The notes under the pieces were generated by a model. That model did no database searches, was not told where the DNA came from, and saw only the letters and a list, made by a program, of their open reading frames with translations. A DNA stretch of 64,000 nucleotides, taken from NCBI GenBank assembly GCA_963715995.1, contig OY970283.1:1426001-1490000 (forward strand). Direction: 5' to 3'. Positions 26,835 through 33,913 of the stretch are shown here, in pieces (position 1 is the stretch's first letter; each line of letters begins with the position of its first letter). This stretch comes from DATBDN01 sp963715995 (lineage in GTDB: Bacteria > Actinomycetota > Thermoleophilia > Solirubrobacterales > Thermoleophilaceae). Made by a program: the position numbers and the translations under genes.

Positions 26835-27689
26835 TCAGTCCCGCTTTCGCTGCCCGAGTGCGCGGGCGATCGCGGCATCCATCGCCCGGTCAGGCAGGAG
26901 CCGCGCCAGCGGTGCACGCGACTTCGCGTCACGGCCGACCAGGTAGCGCGTCTTGGGCCGCGAGGCCGTGAGCGCGTGGGCCACCGCATCGGCGACCTCC
27001 TGCGGAGGCACGCCCTTCGTCCGGTTCTTCTCGGACTCCCTGCGCACGGCGTCGATCACCTCGCCGTAGCGCTCGCGCACCTCGGGCCGGCCATCGCCGT
27101 CCAGATCGTCCGCCTGGGCGACGCCCTTGTCCCAGATCGGCGTGGCTACCGCGCCGGGCTCGATCAGCGCGACGTGGATGCCCCATGGCCGCAGCTCGCG
27201 GCGCAGCGCGTCACTCAGTCCTTCGAGCGCGAACTTGGATGCGTTGTAGGGGCCGACCAGGGGCAGCGCCAGGCGCCCGCCAATCGAGCTGATGCTCACG
27301 ATGCGGCCGCGACCGCCCTCGCGGATCAGCGGCAGCATCGCCTGGGTGGTGCGCACGACTCCGGTGACGTTGACCTCGAGCTGGCGCTGGAAGTCCTCGA
27401 CGGCAATGAACTCGAGCGGCCCGGCCACGGCGATGCCGGCGTTGTTCACGAGACCCGCAAGTCCCTTCCCAGCGACCGCGGTGCGGATCTGCTCGGCCGC
27501 CGCGGCCACCGAGGCGTCGTCGGTCACGTCGATGATCACGGGCTCGATGCGCGGCCCGCGCACGCGCTCGCCGTCCGCGGGCTTGCGAACGCCGGCAAAG
27601 ACGTTGAAGCCCGTGCTCGCGAGGTGGACGGCGCAGGCCTCGCCGATCCCCGACGAGGCACCCGTCACCAGTACGTAGCCGTTGCTCAC
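26835..27689 (-). CDS. Short-chain dehydrogenase/reductase
   Basis: This is a 284-residue classical SDR. The cofactor motif T-G-A-S-S-G-I-G lies at residues 9-16, N-N-A-G at about 88-91, the catalytic Ser in 'IVSISSIGGRL' and Y-N-A-S-K in 'GPYNASKFALEGL'. The C-terminal extension of about 50 residues beyond the core ('KTRYLVGRDAKSRAPLARLLPDR') is typical of SDRs acting on lipids or retinol-like substrates. The ATG overlaps the stop of the upstream NlpC/P60-like gene by 4 bp. The substrate is unknown. Confidence 0.9.
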   Translation of the reverse strand: MSNGYVLVTGASSGIGEACAVHLASTGFNVFAGVRKPADGERVRGPRIEPVIIDVTDDASVAAAAEQIRTAVAGKGLAGLVNNAGIAVAGPLEFIAVEDFQRQLEVNVTGVVRTTQAMLPLIREGGRGRIVSISSIGGRLALPLVGPYNASKFALEGLSDALRRELRPWGIHVALIEPGAVATPIWDKGVAQADDLDGDGRPEVRERYGEVIDAVRRESEKNRTKGVPPQEVADAVAHALTASRPKTRYLVGRDAKSRAPLARLLPDRAMDAAIARALGQRKRD

Positions 27690-28546
27690 AGACCGGGATA
27701 GTGACGGGCCACGAAGCCCGCCGCGGTGCGGGTCGCCAGCTGCCAGCGGCTGGCGTGGTCACCCGCGCGTCCACTCGTGTCGAAGCGCAGGCCCGCGACG
27801 TACATGAACACGTGGCCGCCGTTCGCATAGATCGTCAGCCAGTGGCCGGGGCCAGGAGCGCCCCAGTTCATGAGCTGCCCCGAGGTCTGCGTGTAGCCGA
27901 GCATCCCGCCCGCGGCCAGCGCGAAGCTGACCGAGCCCGAGCAGTCGTAGCCCTTGTCGAGCCAGGCGCCGTGGCCGCCGCCCCAGATGTAGGGCGAGCG
28001 GGCGATGCGGTTCCCAGCCTCGATCACGCGCTTGATCGCCGCGGGGGCGTTGTCGGGGGCACGCGCCAGGCCGCTCGCCTCGACCCACGCGCCGTGGCCG
28101 CCCTGGAGCCACTTGGTCTCGGCGACCGAGTCCGGCCGCGAGTGGTCGAGCGTGTTCGCCTGCGAGTCGACCCAGTAGCCGGACGCCGCCGAGCCCATCT
28201 GAAGGCGGGAGCGAGCAGCACGCCGGGCCGCCCTGGCGGCGGCGCGGGCACGCGCGCGGGCGCGGGCGGCCGCTTGGATCCGGGCGTAGGCAATCGCGTG
28301 GGCGCGGGCCTCACGCGACACGCGGCGCGGCGTGCCCAGGCGGCGAGTCATCTCGGCGAGCACGCGCCGATTCGGGTCCGGCACCGCGGCCGCATCTGAA
28401 ATCCGCTCGATCGACGCCGCGCGAGCCGCCTGAAGCTGCGACGCGCCGGCGTCCCCGCCGCCGTTCCCTGATGCGATCGCAAGCACTATCAGCCCGGCTG
28501 CCAGCACGCTGGCGAGCAGGGTTGGAAGTGTTCGCAGCACGGCCAA
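27686..28546 (-). CDS. Secreted NlpC/P60-like cell-wall hydrolase
   Basis: This 286-residue protein has an N-terminal membrane or signal segment ('LLASVLAAGLIVLAIASG'), a long Ala/Arg-rich helical region (about residues 80-115) and a C-terminal papain-like domain. The catalytic Cys is in 'DKGYDCSGSVSFAL', and the His is probably in 'NGGHVFMYVAGLRFDTSG'. Papain-fold endopeptidases of this kind cut peptidoglycan stem peptides. The domain is closely similar to that of the protein encoded from 28773 on the opposite strand ('GGGHGAW' against 'GGGHGSW'), so the two divergent genes look like paralogues. Confidence 0.82.
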   Translation of the reverse strand: MAVLRTLPTLLASVLAAGLIVLAIASGNGGGDAGASQLQAARAASIERISDAAAVPDPNRRVLAEMTRRLGTPRRVSREARAHAIAYARIQAAARARARARAAARAARRAARSRLQMGSAASGYWVDSQANTLDHSRPDSVAETKWLQGGHGAWVEASGLARAPDNAPAAIKRVIEAGNRIARSPYIWGGGHGAWLDKGYDCSGSVSFALAAGGMLGYTQTSGQLMNWGAPGPGHWLTIYANGGHVFMYVAGLRFDTSGRAGDHASRWQLATRTAAGFVARHYPGL

Positions 28547-28621
28547 AAGCGTAATCGCTACCCTGGACCGCGCCGCAACATCCCATGCCTGTGGGGGTTC
28601 GGCATCAAAACGGAACCTTTG

Positions 28622-28762
28622 CCTAATCGCTGACCCGCCCTGAGCGGTGATGTGACCGGGGGACCCAAATGTTGGTTGGGGCGAATCGCCGCAAGGCGTA
28701 GCGGAACTCTTTCTCTGCGAGCCCGTCAGCTAACCCCGGAGGCGTTCTTGGAAGAGAGGACC
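28622..28762 (+). ncRNA. ydaO/yuaA-type riboswitch (c-di-AMP)
   Basis: The leader of the NlpC/P60 gene at 28773 contains the conserved blocks of the ydaO-yuaA RNA in the right order. These are GGGGGACCCA (28668 on), TTGGGGCGAATC (28676-28687), a GC hairpin, then GCCCGTCAGCTAACCCCGGA (28721-28740) followed by GGCGTT. This RNA class binds c-di-AMP and in actinomycetes commonly shuts down genes for cell-wall hydrolases (RpfA, NlpC/P60) when c-di-AMP is high. The boundaries are approximate, and the consensus was recalled rather than searched. Confidence 0.85.
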
Positions 28763-28772
28763 GAACCGAACG

Positions 28773-29576
28773 ATGGACAAGGGCTTGCGAGCCAACGCTC
28801 GTATTTCAATGTTTGCCGCCTGCGCGGCACTGACCGCCATGCCGGCAGCCGCCTGGGCGCGCTTCGGCGATCACCCGTTGCACACGGGATCGTCGGGGCA
28901 CGACGTGCGCGTGCTCCAGTCATGGCTCGACAAGATGGGCTTCTCGACCGGCATCGACGGCCAGTTCGGCCGCCACACGCGCTGGTCGCTGCGCCGCTTC
29001 GAGCAGGCGAGGAAGCTCCACGTGGACGGCGTCCTGTCGCGCTCCGACGCTGACGCGATGCGCAAGGCGATGTCGGCGCACTACGCGTTCGCCGGCGACG
29101 ACCCGAACGCCGGCGGAGTGCCGCCGACCAAGGGCGCGCCGAGCGAGGGCACCGCGCCGGGCGAGAAGGCCGTCATCGCCTCCGACGGCCTCCACGCCGT
29201 CGCACCGGCTGACGCTCCCCAAGAGGTCAAGGACGCAATCGACGCGGCCAACGACATCGTCGGCAAGCCCTACAAGTACGGCGGCGGTCACGGCAGCTGG
29301 CGTGACTCCGGCTACGACTGCTCAGGCACCGTCTCGTACGCGCTGCACGGTGCCGGCCTACTCAAACGGCCGATGTCTTCGGGCGAGTTCAGCGGCTGGG
29401 GCGTGGGCGGCAAGGGCAGCTGGATCACCGTCTACTACAACGGTGGCCACGCCTACGCGGTGATAGCCGGCCTGCGCCTGGACACCTCGGGCGACGCGAG
29501 CGGCAGCGGTCCGCGCTGGCACAAGAACATGACGTCGAGCTCGGGTTACAGCACAGCCCACTACAACGGCCTCTAG
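28773..29576 (+). CDS. Secreted peptidoglycan hydrolase: PG_binding_1 plus NlpC/P60 domain
   Basis: This 267-residue protein has a signal peptide (about 1-30, 'ISMFAACAALTAMPAAAWA') and a peptidoglycan-binding type 1 domain (about 38-95, 'GSSGHDVRVLQSWLDKMGF ... GIDGQFGRHTRWSLRRF'). A linker is followed by an NlpC/P60-type domain (about 150-267) with the catalytic Cys in 'DSGYDCSGTVSYAL' and His in 'YNGGHAYAVIAGLRLDTSG'. It should cleave peptide cross-links during growth or osmotic adjustment. Its long leader is the c-di-AMP riboswitch, and an intrinsic-type hairpin follows the stop. It is a paralogue of the divergent gene ending at 27686. Confidence 0.9.
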   Translation: MDKGLRANARISMFAACAALTAMPAAAWARFGDHPLHTGSSGHDVRVLQSWLDKMGFSTGIDGQFGRHTRWSLRRFEQARKLHVDGVLSRSDADAMRKAMSAHYAFAGDDPNAGGVPPTKGAPSEGTAPGEKAVIASDGLHAVAPADAPQEVKDAIDAANDIVGKPYKYGGGHGSWRDSGYDCSGTVSYALHGAGLLKRPMSSGEFSGWGVGGKGSWITVYYNGGHAYAVIAGLRLDTSGDASGSGPRWHKNMTSSSGYSTAHYNGL

Positions 29577-29588
29577 CGCAAACGCCAG

Positions 29589-29616
29589 GCGGGGCCGAAG
29601 CTAGACTCGGCCCCGC
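29589..29616 (+). terminator. Strong hairpin after the NlpC/P60 gene
   Basis: A perfect 10-bp GC stem (GCGGGGCCGA/TCGGCCCCGC) with an 8-nt loop lies 12 bp after the stop codon and is followed by TT. It sits only 3 bp before the tRNA-His gene, so the tRNA promoter must overlap it or lie upstream. Confidence 0.75.
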
Positions 29617-29619
29617 TTG

Positions 29620-29692
29620 GTGGGCGTAGCTCAGCTGGTAGAGCTCCTGGTTGTGGTCCAGGCGGTCGCGGGTTCAAGTCCCGTCGCTCACC
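29620..29692 (+). tRNA. tRNA-His (GTG anticodon)
   Basis: A 73-nt tRNA begins GTGGGCG and ends CGCTCAC plus discriminator C. The acceptor stem pairs with one G-T, and a G precedes position 1 opposite C73, as expected for histidine tRNA. The anticodon arm CTGGTTGTGGTCCAG contains GTG, and the T-arm has GGTTCAAGTCC. CCA is not encoded. Its 3' 46 bases plus 3 more form the attachment sequence of the adjoining genomic island. Confidence 0.93.
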
Positions 29693-29695
29693 CCT
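29647..29695 (+). repeat. Left attachment site of the genomic island (within tRNA-His)
   Basis: This 49-bp sequence, from the anticodon stem to just past the 3' end of the tRNA, is repeated exactly at 49302-49350. Its position in the 3' half of a tRNA gene is typical of tyrosine-integrase insertion sites. The tRNA on this side is complete. Confidence 0.9.
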
Positions 29696-29750
29696 AAAAT
29701 GCCTGCAAAGGCCACGTTTTCAGCCGAGGCTGTGCACGTCGCGTCGCGCA

Positions 29751-29762
29751 CGTGACACCAAT
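29751..29762 (+). repeat. Island-end word CGTGACACCAAT, left copy
   Basis: A 12-bp sequence 56 bp inside the left end of the island is identical to 49211-49222, 80 bp inside the right end. Short direct repeats at this distance from the core are where integrase arm-type sites would be. The assignment is inference. Confidence 0.4.
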
Positions 29763-29790
29763 TTGTCGCCGGGCAGTTGCATCTTCGCTC

Positions 29791-30795
29791 CTACGCGGCA
29801 CGACGCACGCCCCATTCAATGATCCTGATTCCGCTCTCCCTCGGCTGTGTTTCGATCATTTCCTCGACGGCAATCTGGACGTGCCTTCGCCGATTGCTCG
29901 CGGGGGTATATCCGCGATACATCTGCTGGCCGAACGGCACCCAAGGACCTGCGGCGGTGTCGAGACGCTCGCTCGGGTGGTGGAACCAGTGCTGGTCAGC
30001 GTGGGCAATGACGCTGCCGTTGTGGTTTCGGACCCAGTCGATGTCCAACTTCGTAAGGGGCTCAGTCGAATAATCGTCGAGCCACGTGAGCAGCAGCAGC
30101 AGTCGAGGTGTCAGTGCGATTCGGAACTCCGTCGTTGCGAAGATGCCCCAGGGGGGAACAGACGACAGAGGCTGAACCGCCACAGGGCCATCTGAGACCG
30201 GGACGAGCGGGTGGTCTGCCGTCGCAAGCCGGGGCCGGCCGCAGACAAGCAGCGTCCAATGCATGTTCGCGAACGCGGTCGCGACCCACGGAAGCGCGTC
30301 CAGTATGTGCGTGTGGCGTTCGGTGTCGGAGGACAAGAACTCTCGGGCCGCGTCGAACGACTCCGCCGGCCGCTCTGGGTGCGCCTCGCGCGTCCATCGC
30401 TCCGCATTGGCGAGGGCCTGTCGGTACCAGTCGTGCCACGCAGGGCCTCGCATCATCTGCAGAGCGATGTACTCGCTGAGGCGACCTCGCTCCGTCCCCG
30501 TGAGGGGCCAGCGTGACTCGGCGCCACGAAGTACCGGGAGAGCCTTCCCTTCGAGTACCGACATGGCGTCCTCGAGCCAGTCGCTCGTCGTTCCGTCGGG
30601 CAGTGCCTCGGCATAGAAGCCCGAGCGAACTCCGATCGACTCGGGCCACAGCAGCTCGGACTCGCGCTCAGCCTTTGCCCAGCCGACGGAAACTCGGCCA
30701 TCCGTCCCCGCCCAGCCCCGGAGATATCCGGCGGGAACGATGTGGCTGTGGCGGCCCTTCATCTCGATGAAGTTAGACCCGCGATCGGCGGTCAA
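29791..30795 (-). CDS. DUF4238-family protein
   Basis: This 334-residue protein resembles DUF4238. The N-terminal 'KGRSHIVPAGYLRGWAG'-type stretch (actual 'KGRHSHIVPAGYLRGWA') corresponds to the family's H-x-(I/V)-P-x-x-Y-L-x-x-F/W start. Further in are 'EYIALQMMRGPAW' and the late 'ATADHPLVPVSDG', with the conserved Asp-His-Pro. The molecular function of the family is not established; members are often found on mobile DNA. It is the first island gene inside the left att site and points toward the tRNA. Codon use is less GC-biased than in the flanking chromosomal genes, consistent with transfer. A later ATG (30762, 'MKGRHSH') is an alternative start. Confidence 0.75.
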   Translation of the reverse strand: MTADRGSNFIEMKGRHSHIVPAGYLRGWAGTDGRVSVGWAKAERESELLWPESIGVRSGFYAEALPDGTTSDWLEDAMSVLEGKALPVLRGAESRWPLTGTERGRLSEYIALQMMRGPAWHDWYRQALANAERWTREAHPERPAESFDAAREFLSSDTERHTHILDALPWVATAFANMHWTLLVCGRPRLATADHPLVPVSDGPVAVQPLSSVPPWGIFATTEFRIALTPRLLLLLTWLDDYSTEPLTKLDIDWVRNHNGSVIAHADQHWFHHPSERLDTAAGPWVPFGQQMYRGYTPASNRRRHVQIAVEEMIETQPRESGIRIIEWGVRRAA

Positions 30796-31198
30796 CCGCC
30801 AGCGAGGGCACCGATGAGGGCATCGCGGATCCCGGACTCCGCTACGTCAGCATCAGCTTTCGGACAGCCCCGTCCAAGGAGAAGCGATCTGAGCAGAACT
30901 CACGTGGCCGGGGGTGGCAGGCGGTGCCCGGTCCCGCGCGCCAAGGGCGACAGGGGTGTTGCCACTGCGGCCCACCGTAGTCCGAGCCAAGTCCGTCGGC
31001 ACGGGTTGCGATCCGGAGCACAACGACGCGGAGCGGCTATGTGGGCCCGAATCCTGCACTTCTGCATACAGATATGAGAGGATCGCCGCGCGAAACCAAG
31101 GTGGATCCTCGAAATCGTGCGCCTATTGCTGATTATCTGTCTACAGGAGGCGATCGCCGTCGGCGCAGTGCCGTCCAGCAACCTTCAAGGAGGCTTCG
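30796..31198. other. 403-bp spacer in the island, no gene seen
   Basis: No open frame here shows family features or steady codon bias. The right end has a good ribosome-binding site (AAGGAGGC, about 31187-31194) for the hydrolase at 31199. The region probably holds the promoters of the DUF4238 gene and of the catabolic genes. Confidence 0.5.
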
Positions 31199-32071
31199 TT
31201 GAGTACACCGTTTGAGGTCACGGCGGACGGGATCCGTATCGCTGGACGTCTGAGTCGCTCCGGTGATGACGAAGCCCCGTTGATCGTGGCGTTGCACGGC
31301 GGGAGCTACACGTCGGCGTACTTCGATATCGCTGGACACTCGCTACTCGATATCGCGAATGCGAACGGGTTCTCGGTGCTGGCACTCGACCGGCCTTGTT
31401 ACGGCGAAAGCGATGCGATCTCCGGCCTGCCGATTTCGTTCGAGGCAAGCGCCGAAATCCTTGACACCGCAATCCAGGCGGCGTGCGATGACCTCAAGCC
31501 ACGCCATGGCGTGGTGCTTTGCGCGCACTCCATCGGCGGAGCGATCGCGGTGACTCTCGCGGCTCGCCAGCCGTCGTGGCCACTTCTCGGGGTTTCCGCG
31601 ACCGGCATCGGCGATGTGCTGCCGCCGGGCGTCGCTGAGGCGTGGAACTCGATGCCTCCCGGCCAGCCGGTGGACTTTGCGATTGAGCAGCGTCGGCAAT
31701 TCATGTATGGACCGGACTCGACCTTCGATCCCGACGTGGTCAACGCGGCCGAGGTGTCGGCAGCGCCGATCCCGCTGGAGGAACTGCTCGAGGTGGTCGG
31801 CGGATGGATAGACGCGTTCCCGGCCGTTGCCGCGGAGGTACGCGTGCCGGTTCAGTACGTACTCGCCGAGTACGACGGTCTTTGGATCGCCGACGAAGCG
31901 ACGGTCGACGCCTTCGCCGCTCATTTCACATCTGCGCGGTTCGTCGAGTCCACGCTCTTCCGTGGCGCGGGCCACAACATCGACCACCATCACCTCGGCC
32001 GCGCGTTGCATCTAAGCCAACTCGCGTTCGCCCTCCGCTGCGCCGGCGAGCAGGCGAGACCCGAGGCGTAA
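31199..32071 (+). CDS. Alpha/beta hydrolase
   Basis: This is a 290-residue alpha/beta-fold hydrolase. The oxyanion-hole motif 'VALHGGSYTSAYFD' lies near residues 30-43, the nucleophile serine in 'VVLCAHSIGGAIAV' (A-H-S-x-G, a slight departure from G-x-S-x-G), the acidic residue probably in 'VLAEYDGLW' and the catalytic His in 'FRGAGHNIDHHH'. It starts at TTG with a strong AAGGAGG ribosome site. It leads the catabolic cluster of the island and resembles the secreted hydrolase at 47890 in fold ('HGGSYTSAYFD' against 'HGGAYNHTYWD'), so the two may act on the same type of ester or ring-cleavage product. Confidence 0.85.
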   Translation: MSTPFEVTADGIRIAGRLSRSGDDEAPLIVALHGGSYTSAYFDIAGHSLLDIANANGFSVLALDRPCYGESDAISGLPISFEASAEILDTAIQAACDDLKPRHGVVLCAHSIGGAIAVTLAARQPSWPLLGVSATGIGDVLPPGVAEAWNSMPPGQPVDFAIEQRRQFMYGPDSTFDPDVVNAAEVSAAPIPLEELLEVVGGWIDAFPAVAAEVRVPVQYVLAEYDGLWIADEATVDAFAAHFTSARFVESTLFRGAGHNIDHHHLGRALHLSQLAFALRCAGEQARPEA

Positions 32072-32078
32072 CAGGGCG

Positions 32079-32831
32079 ATGGACCCATCAGACAACGCCA
32101 CACGTAGCGGCACCGGCGCCGACCTTGCTCACACGCACGTGCGCGAGGCGATTCTCCACGGCCGCCTCGCTCCGGGGCTCGTGGTCTCGCAAGTCCAGCT
32201 GGCGCGCGAGCTCGGCGTGAGTCGCACGCCACTACGGGAGGCGCTCCGGATGCTGCAGCGCGAAGGCCTCGTCGCGGGCGACGCAAATCGGATGGTTCGC
32301 GTTGCCTCTTTCTCGATCCAGGACGTTGAGGAGCTCTACGCCGTCCGAATCGCAAATGAGGCGCTCGGGGTTCGGTTGACCGTGCCAGCTATGACGCCCG
32401 ATGATGACGCCTCGCTTCAGCGCAGCCTGGCCGAGATGGAGCGGCTGGCCGCCGACGGCGATGTGGATTCGTGGGAGAGCTGCCACCGCGTGTTCCACAC
32501 CCAGCTCGTAGCCGGCGGGGGTAGGCGGCTGACCACTCTGCTCTCGGAGCTTTACGACCACGCCGAACGCTATCGGCGCCTTTACATCAGCACCGAGCCT
32601 CGTGCGATGTCAATCGGCGCTCACGAGCACGAAGCGATCGTCGACGCCTGTCGCGCCCGGGACGGAGCGGCTGCTGGGGCCGAGCTTGCGCGTCATCTCT
32701 CGCGCACCGCTCTGACCGCCCTGATGCAGATCGCGCCGGAGCATGAGCCCGCGATGGTCCGCGGCGCGCTGCGCGCTGTCCTCGGCAGTGCCGAGAAGGC
32801 ACCCTGGAAAACGGCAGCGCCGGCGCCATGA
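32079..32831 (+). CDS. GntR-family regulator (FadR/FCD subfamily)
   Basis: This 250-residue regulator has an N-terminal winged helix (about residues 15-80; 'REAILHGRLAPGLVVSQVQLARELGVSRTPLREALRML') followed by an FCD ligand domain. In the FCD domain the metal/acid-binding His and Asp residues lie in 'ESCHRVFHTQLV' and 'GAHEHEAIVDAC'. FCD regulators respond to small carboxylic acids, such as pathway intermediates. It starts 7 bp after the hydrolase stop. It is one of two GntR regulators in the island, and a 25-bp palindrome at 38818 is a possible operator. Confidence 0.88.
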   Translation: MDPSDNATRSGTGADLAHTHVREAILHGRLAPGLVVSQVQLARELGVSRTPLREALRMLQREGLVAGDANRMVRVASFSIQDVEELYAVRIANEALGVRLTVPAMTPDDDASLQRSLAEMERLAADGDVDSWESCHRVFHTQLVAGGGRRLTTLLSELYDHAERYRRLYISTEPRAMSIGAHEHEAIVDACRARDGAAAGAELARHLSRTALTALMQIAPEHEPAMVRGALRAVLGSAEKAPWKTAAPAP

Positions 32832-32910
32832 TCTTTGGAGCTTCGGAAACGGTCCGGTCGACGTTGCACGCTGTATTCGACGTGCGGGTTTCCTAGACGC
32901 GGGGACTCGG

Positions 32911-33840
32911 GTGCGCGCCGCTGTACTGCACGAATACGGAACGCCGCGCTGCGACGTGTTCGATGAGCCGGTCGCGTCTGGCGACGAAGTCGTGCTGGCT
33001 GTGGCGGCGGCGGGTGTCAACCCGTTTGACATACATGCGAGTTCGGGTCGTTTCTACGTCAAGCCGCCACTGCCGAGCGTGGTAGGGCTCGATGGGGTCG
33101 GGCTGACGCCAGACGGTCGGCGCGTCTACTTCGAGGGAACCGTCTCGCCGTACGGCGCATTGGCAGAGCGGACGCTGGTCGCACCGCATTCGCTGGTGGA
33201 GCTGCCCGGCGAAGTAGATGATGCGGTTGCTGCTGCGCTCGGCAACTCTGGGCTGGCCGCGCTGCTGTCGCTCGACTGGCAGGCCGACTTGGCAGCCGGC
33301 GAATCTGTTCTCGTGCTCGGAGCCACCGGTAGCACCGGTCGTCTGGCCATCCAGATCGCCAAGCAACTCGGGGCGGGGCGGGTAATAGCGGCGGGCCGAG
33401 ATGCGGGCCGCCTTCATCGAACTGGGGAGTTGGGCGCGGATGTCTGTGTCTCCCTAGAGGCCGCTGATCCTCTGCCCGCGCTGCAGGACGCGCTCGGGCC
33501 CGGCGCGGACATCGTCATCGATTTGTTGTGGGGGCGCGCCGCGGCTCTCGGCGTGCAGGTGGCTGCCAGCGGCGCGCGCTACGTCCAGGTTGGAAACGCT
33601 GCAGGACCGATCGCGAGTCTCGACGCAGGGATGATTCGCAGCAAGGCACTGAAGATCGGCGGCTACGCGAACTACCACGTTCCGGCCGAGGCCCGACACG
33701 CTGCGTACCGGCGGCTGATCGAATTTGCGACCGCTGGCCAACTTCAGGTCGACGTAGAGCGAGTTGCCCTCCGAGACATCGAAGCCGCGTGGGAGCGCCA
33801 GCAGGCCGGGCCGTCGCGCAAGCTGGTGGTGATCCCGTAG
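32911..33840 (+). CDS. Zinc-independent medium-chain dehydrogenase (quinone oxidoreductase-like)
   Basis: The protein has 310 residues. An N-terminal GroES-like domain ('RAAVLHEYGTPRCDVFDEPV ... AAGVNPFDIHASSG') is followed by a Rossmann domain with 'VLVLGATGSTGRLAIQIAKQLGAGRVIAAGRD' split across about residues 140-170. The cysteines and histidines that bind zinc in alcohol dehydrogenases are absent, so this belongs to the quinone-oxidoreductase or enoyl-reductase group using NADPH. The frame is open to 32743, but a GTG at 32911 places the GroES domain at the start. It is probably an oxidoreductase step of the catabolic cluster. Confidence 0.85.
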   Translation: MRAAVLHEYGTPRCDVFDEPVASGDEVVLAVAAAGVNPFDIHASSGRFYVKPPLPSVVGLDGVGLTPDGRRVYFEGTVSPYGALAERTLVAPHSLVELPGEVDDAVAAALGNSGLAALLSLDWQADLAAGESVLVLGATGSTGRLAIQIAKQLGAGRVIAAGRDAGRLHRTGELGADVCVSLEAADPLPALQDALGPGADIVIDLLWGRAAALGVQVAASGARYVQVGNAAGPIASLDAGMIRSKALKIGGYANYHVPAEARHAAYRRLIEFATAGQLQVDVERVALRDIEAAWERQQAGPSRKLVVIP

Positions 33841-33913
33841 CCGCGCGGATTAGAAGGCGAAACAGTTCGCATTACTGGCGCGTGAAGCAATCCGCGCCGC
33901 GCCCGGGAGTCTC

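Noticed and set aside
30853..31181. Short minus-strand open frames in the island spacer
   Set aside because: No start context, no family features and irregular codon use.
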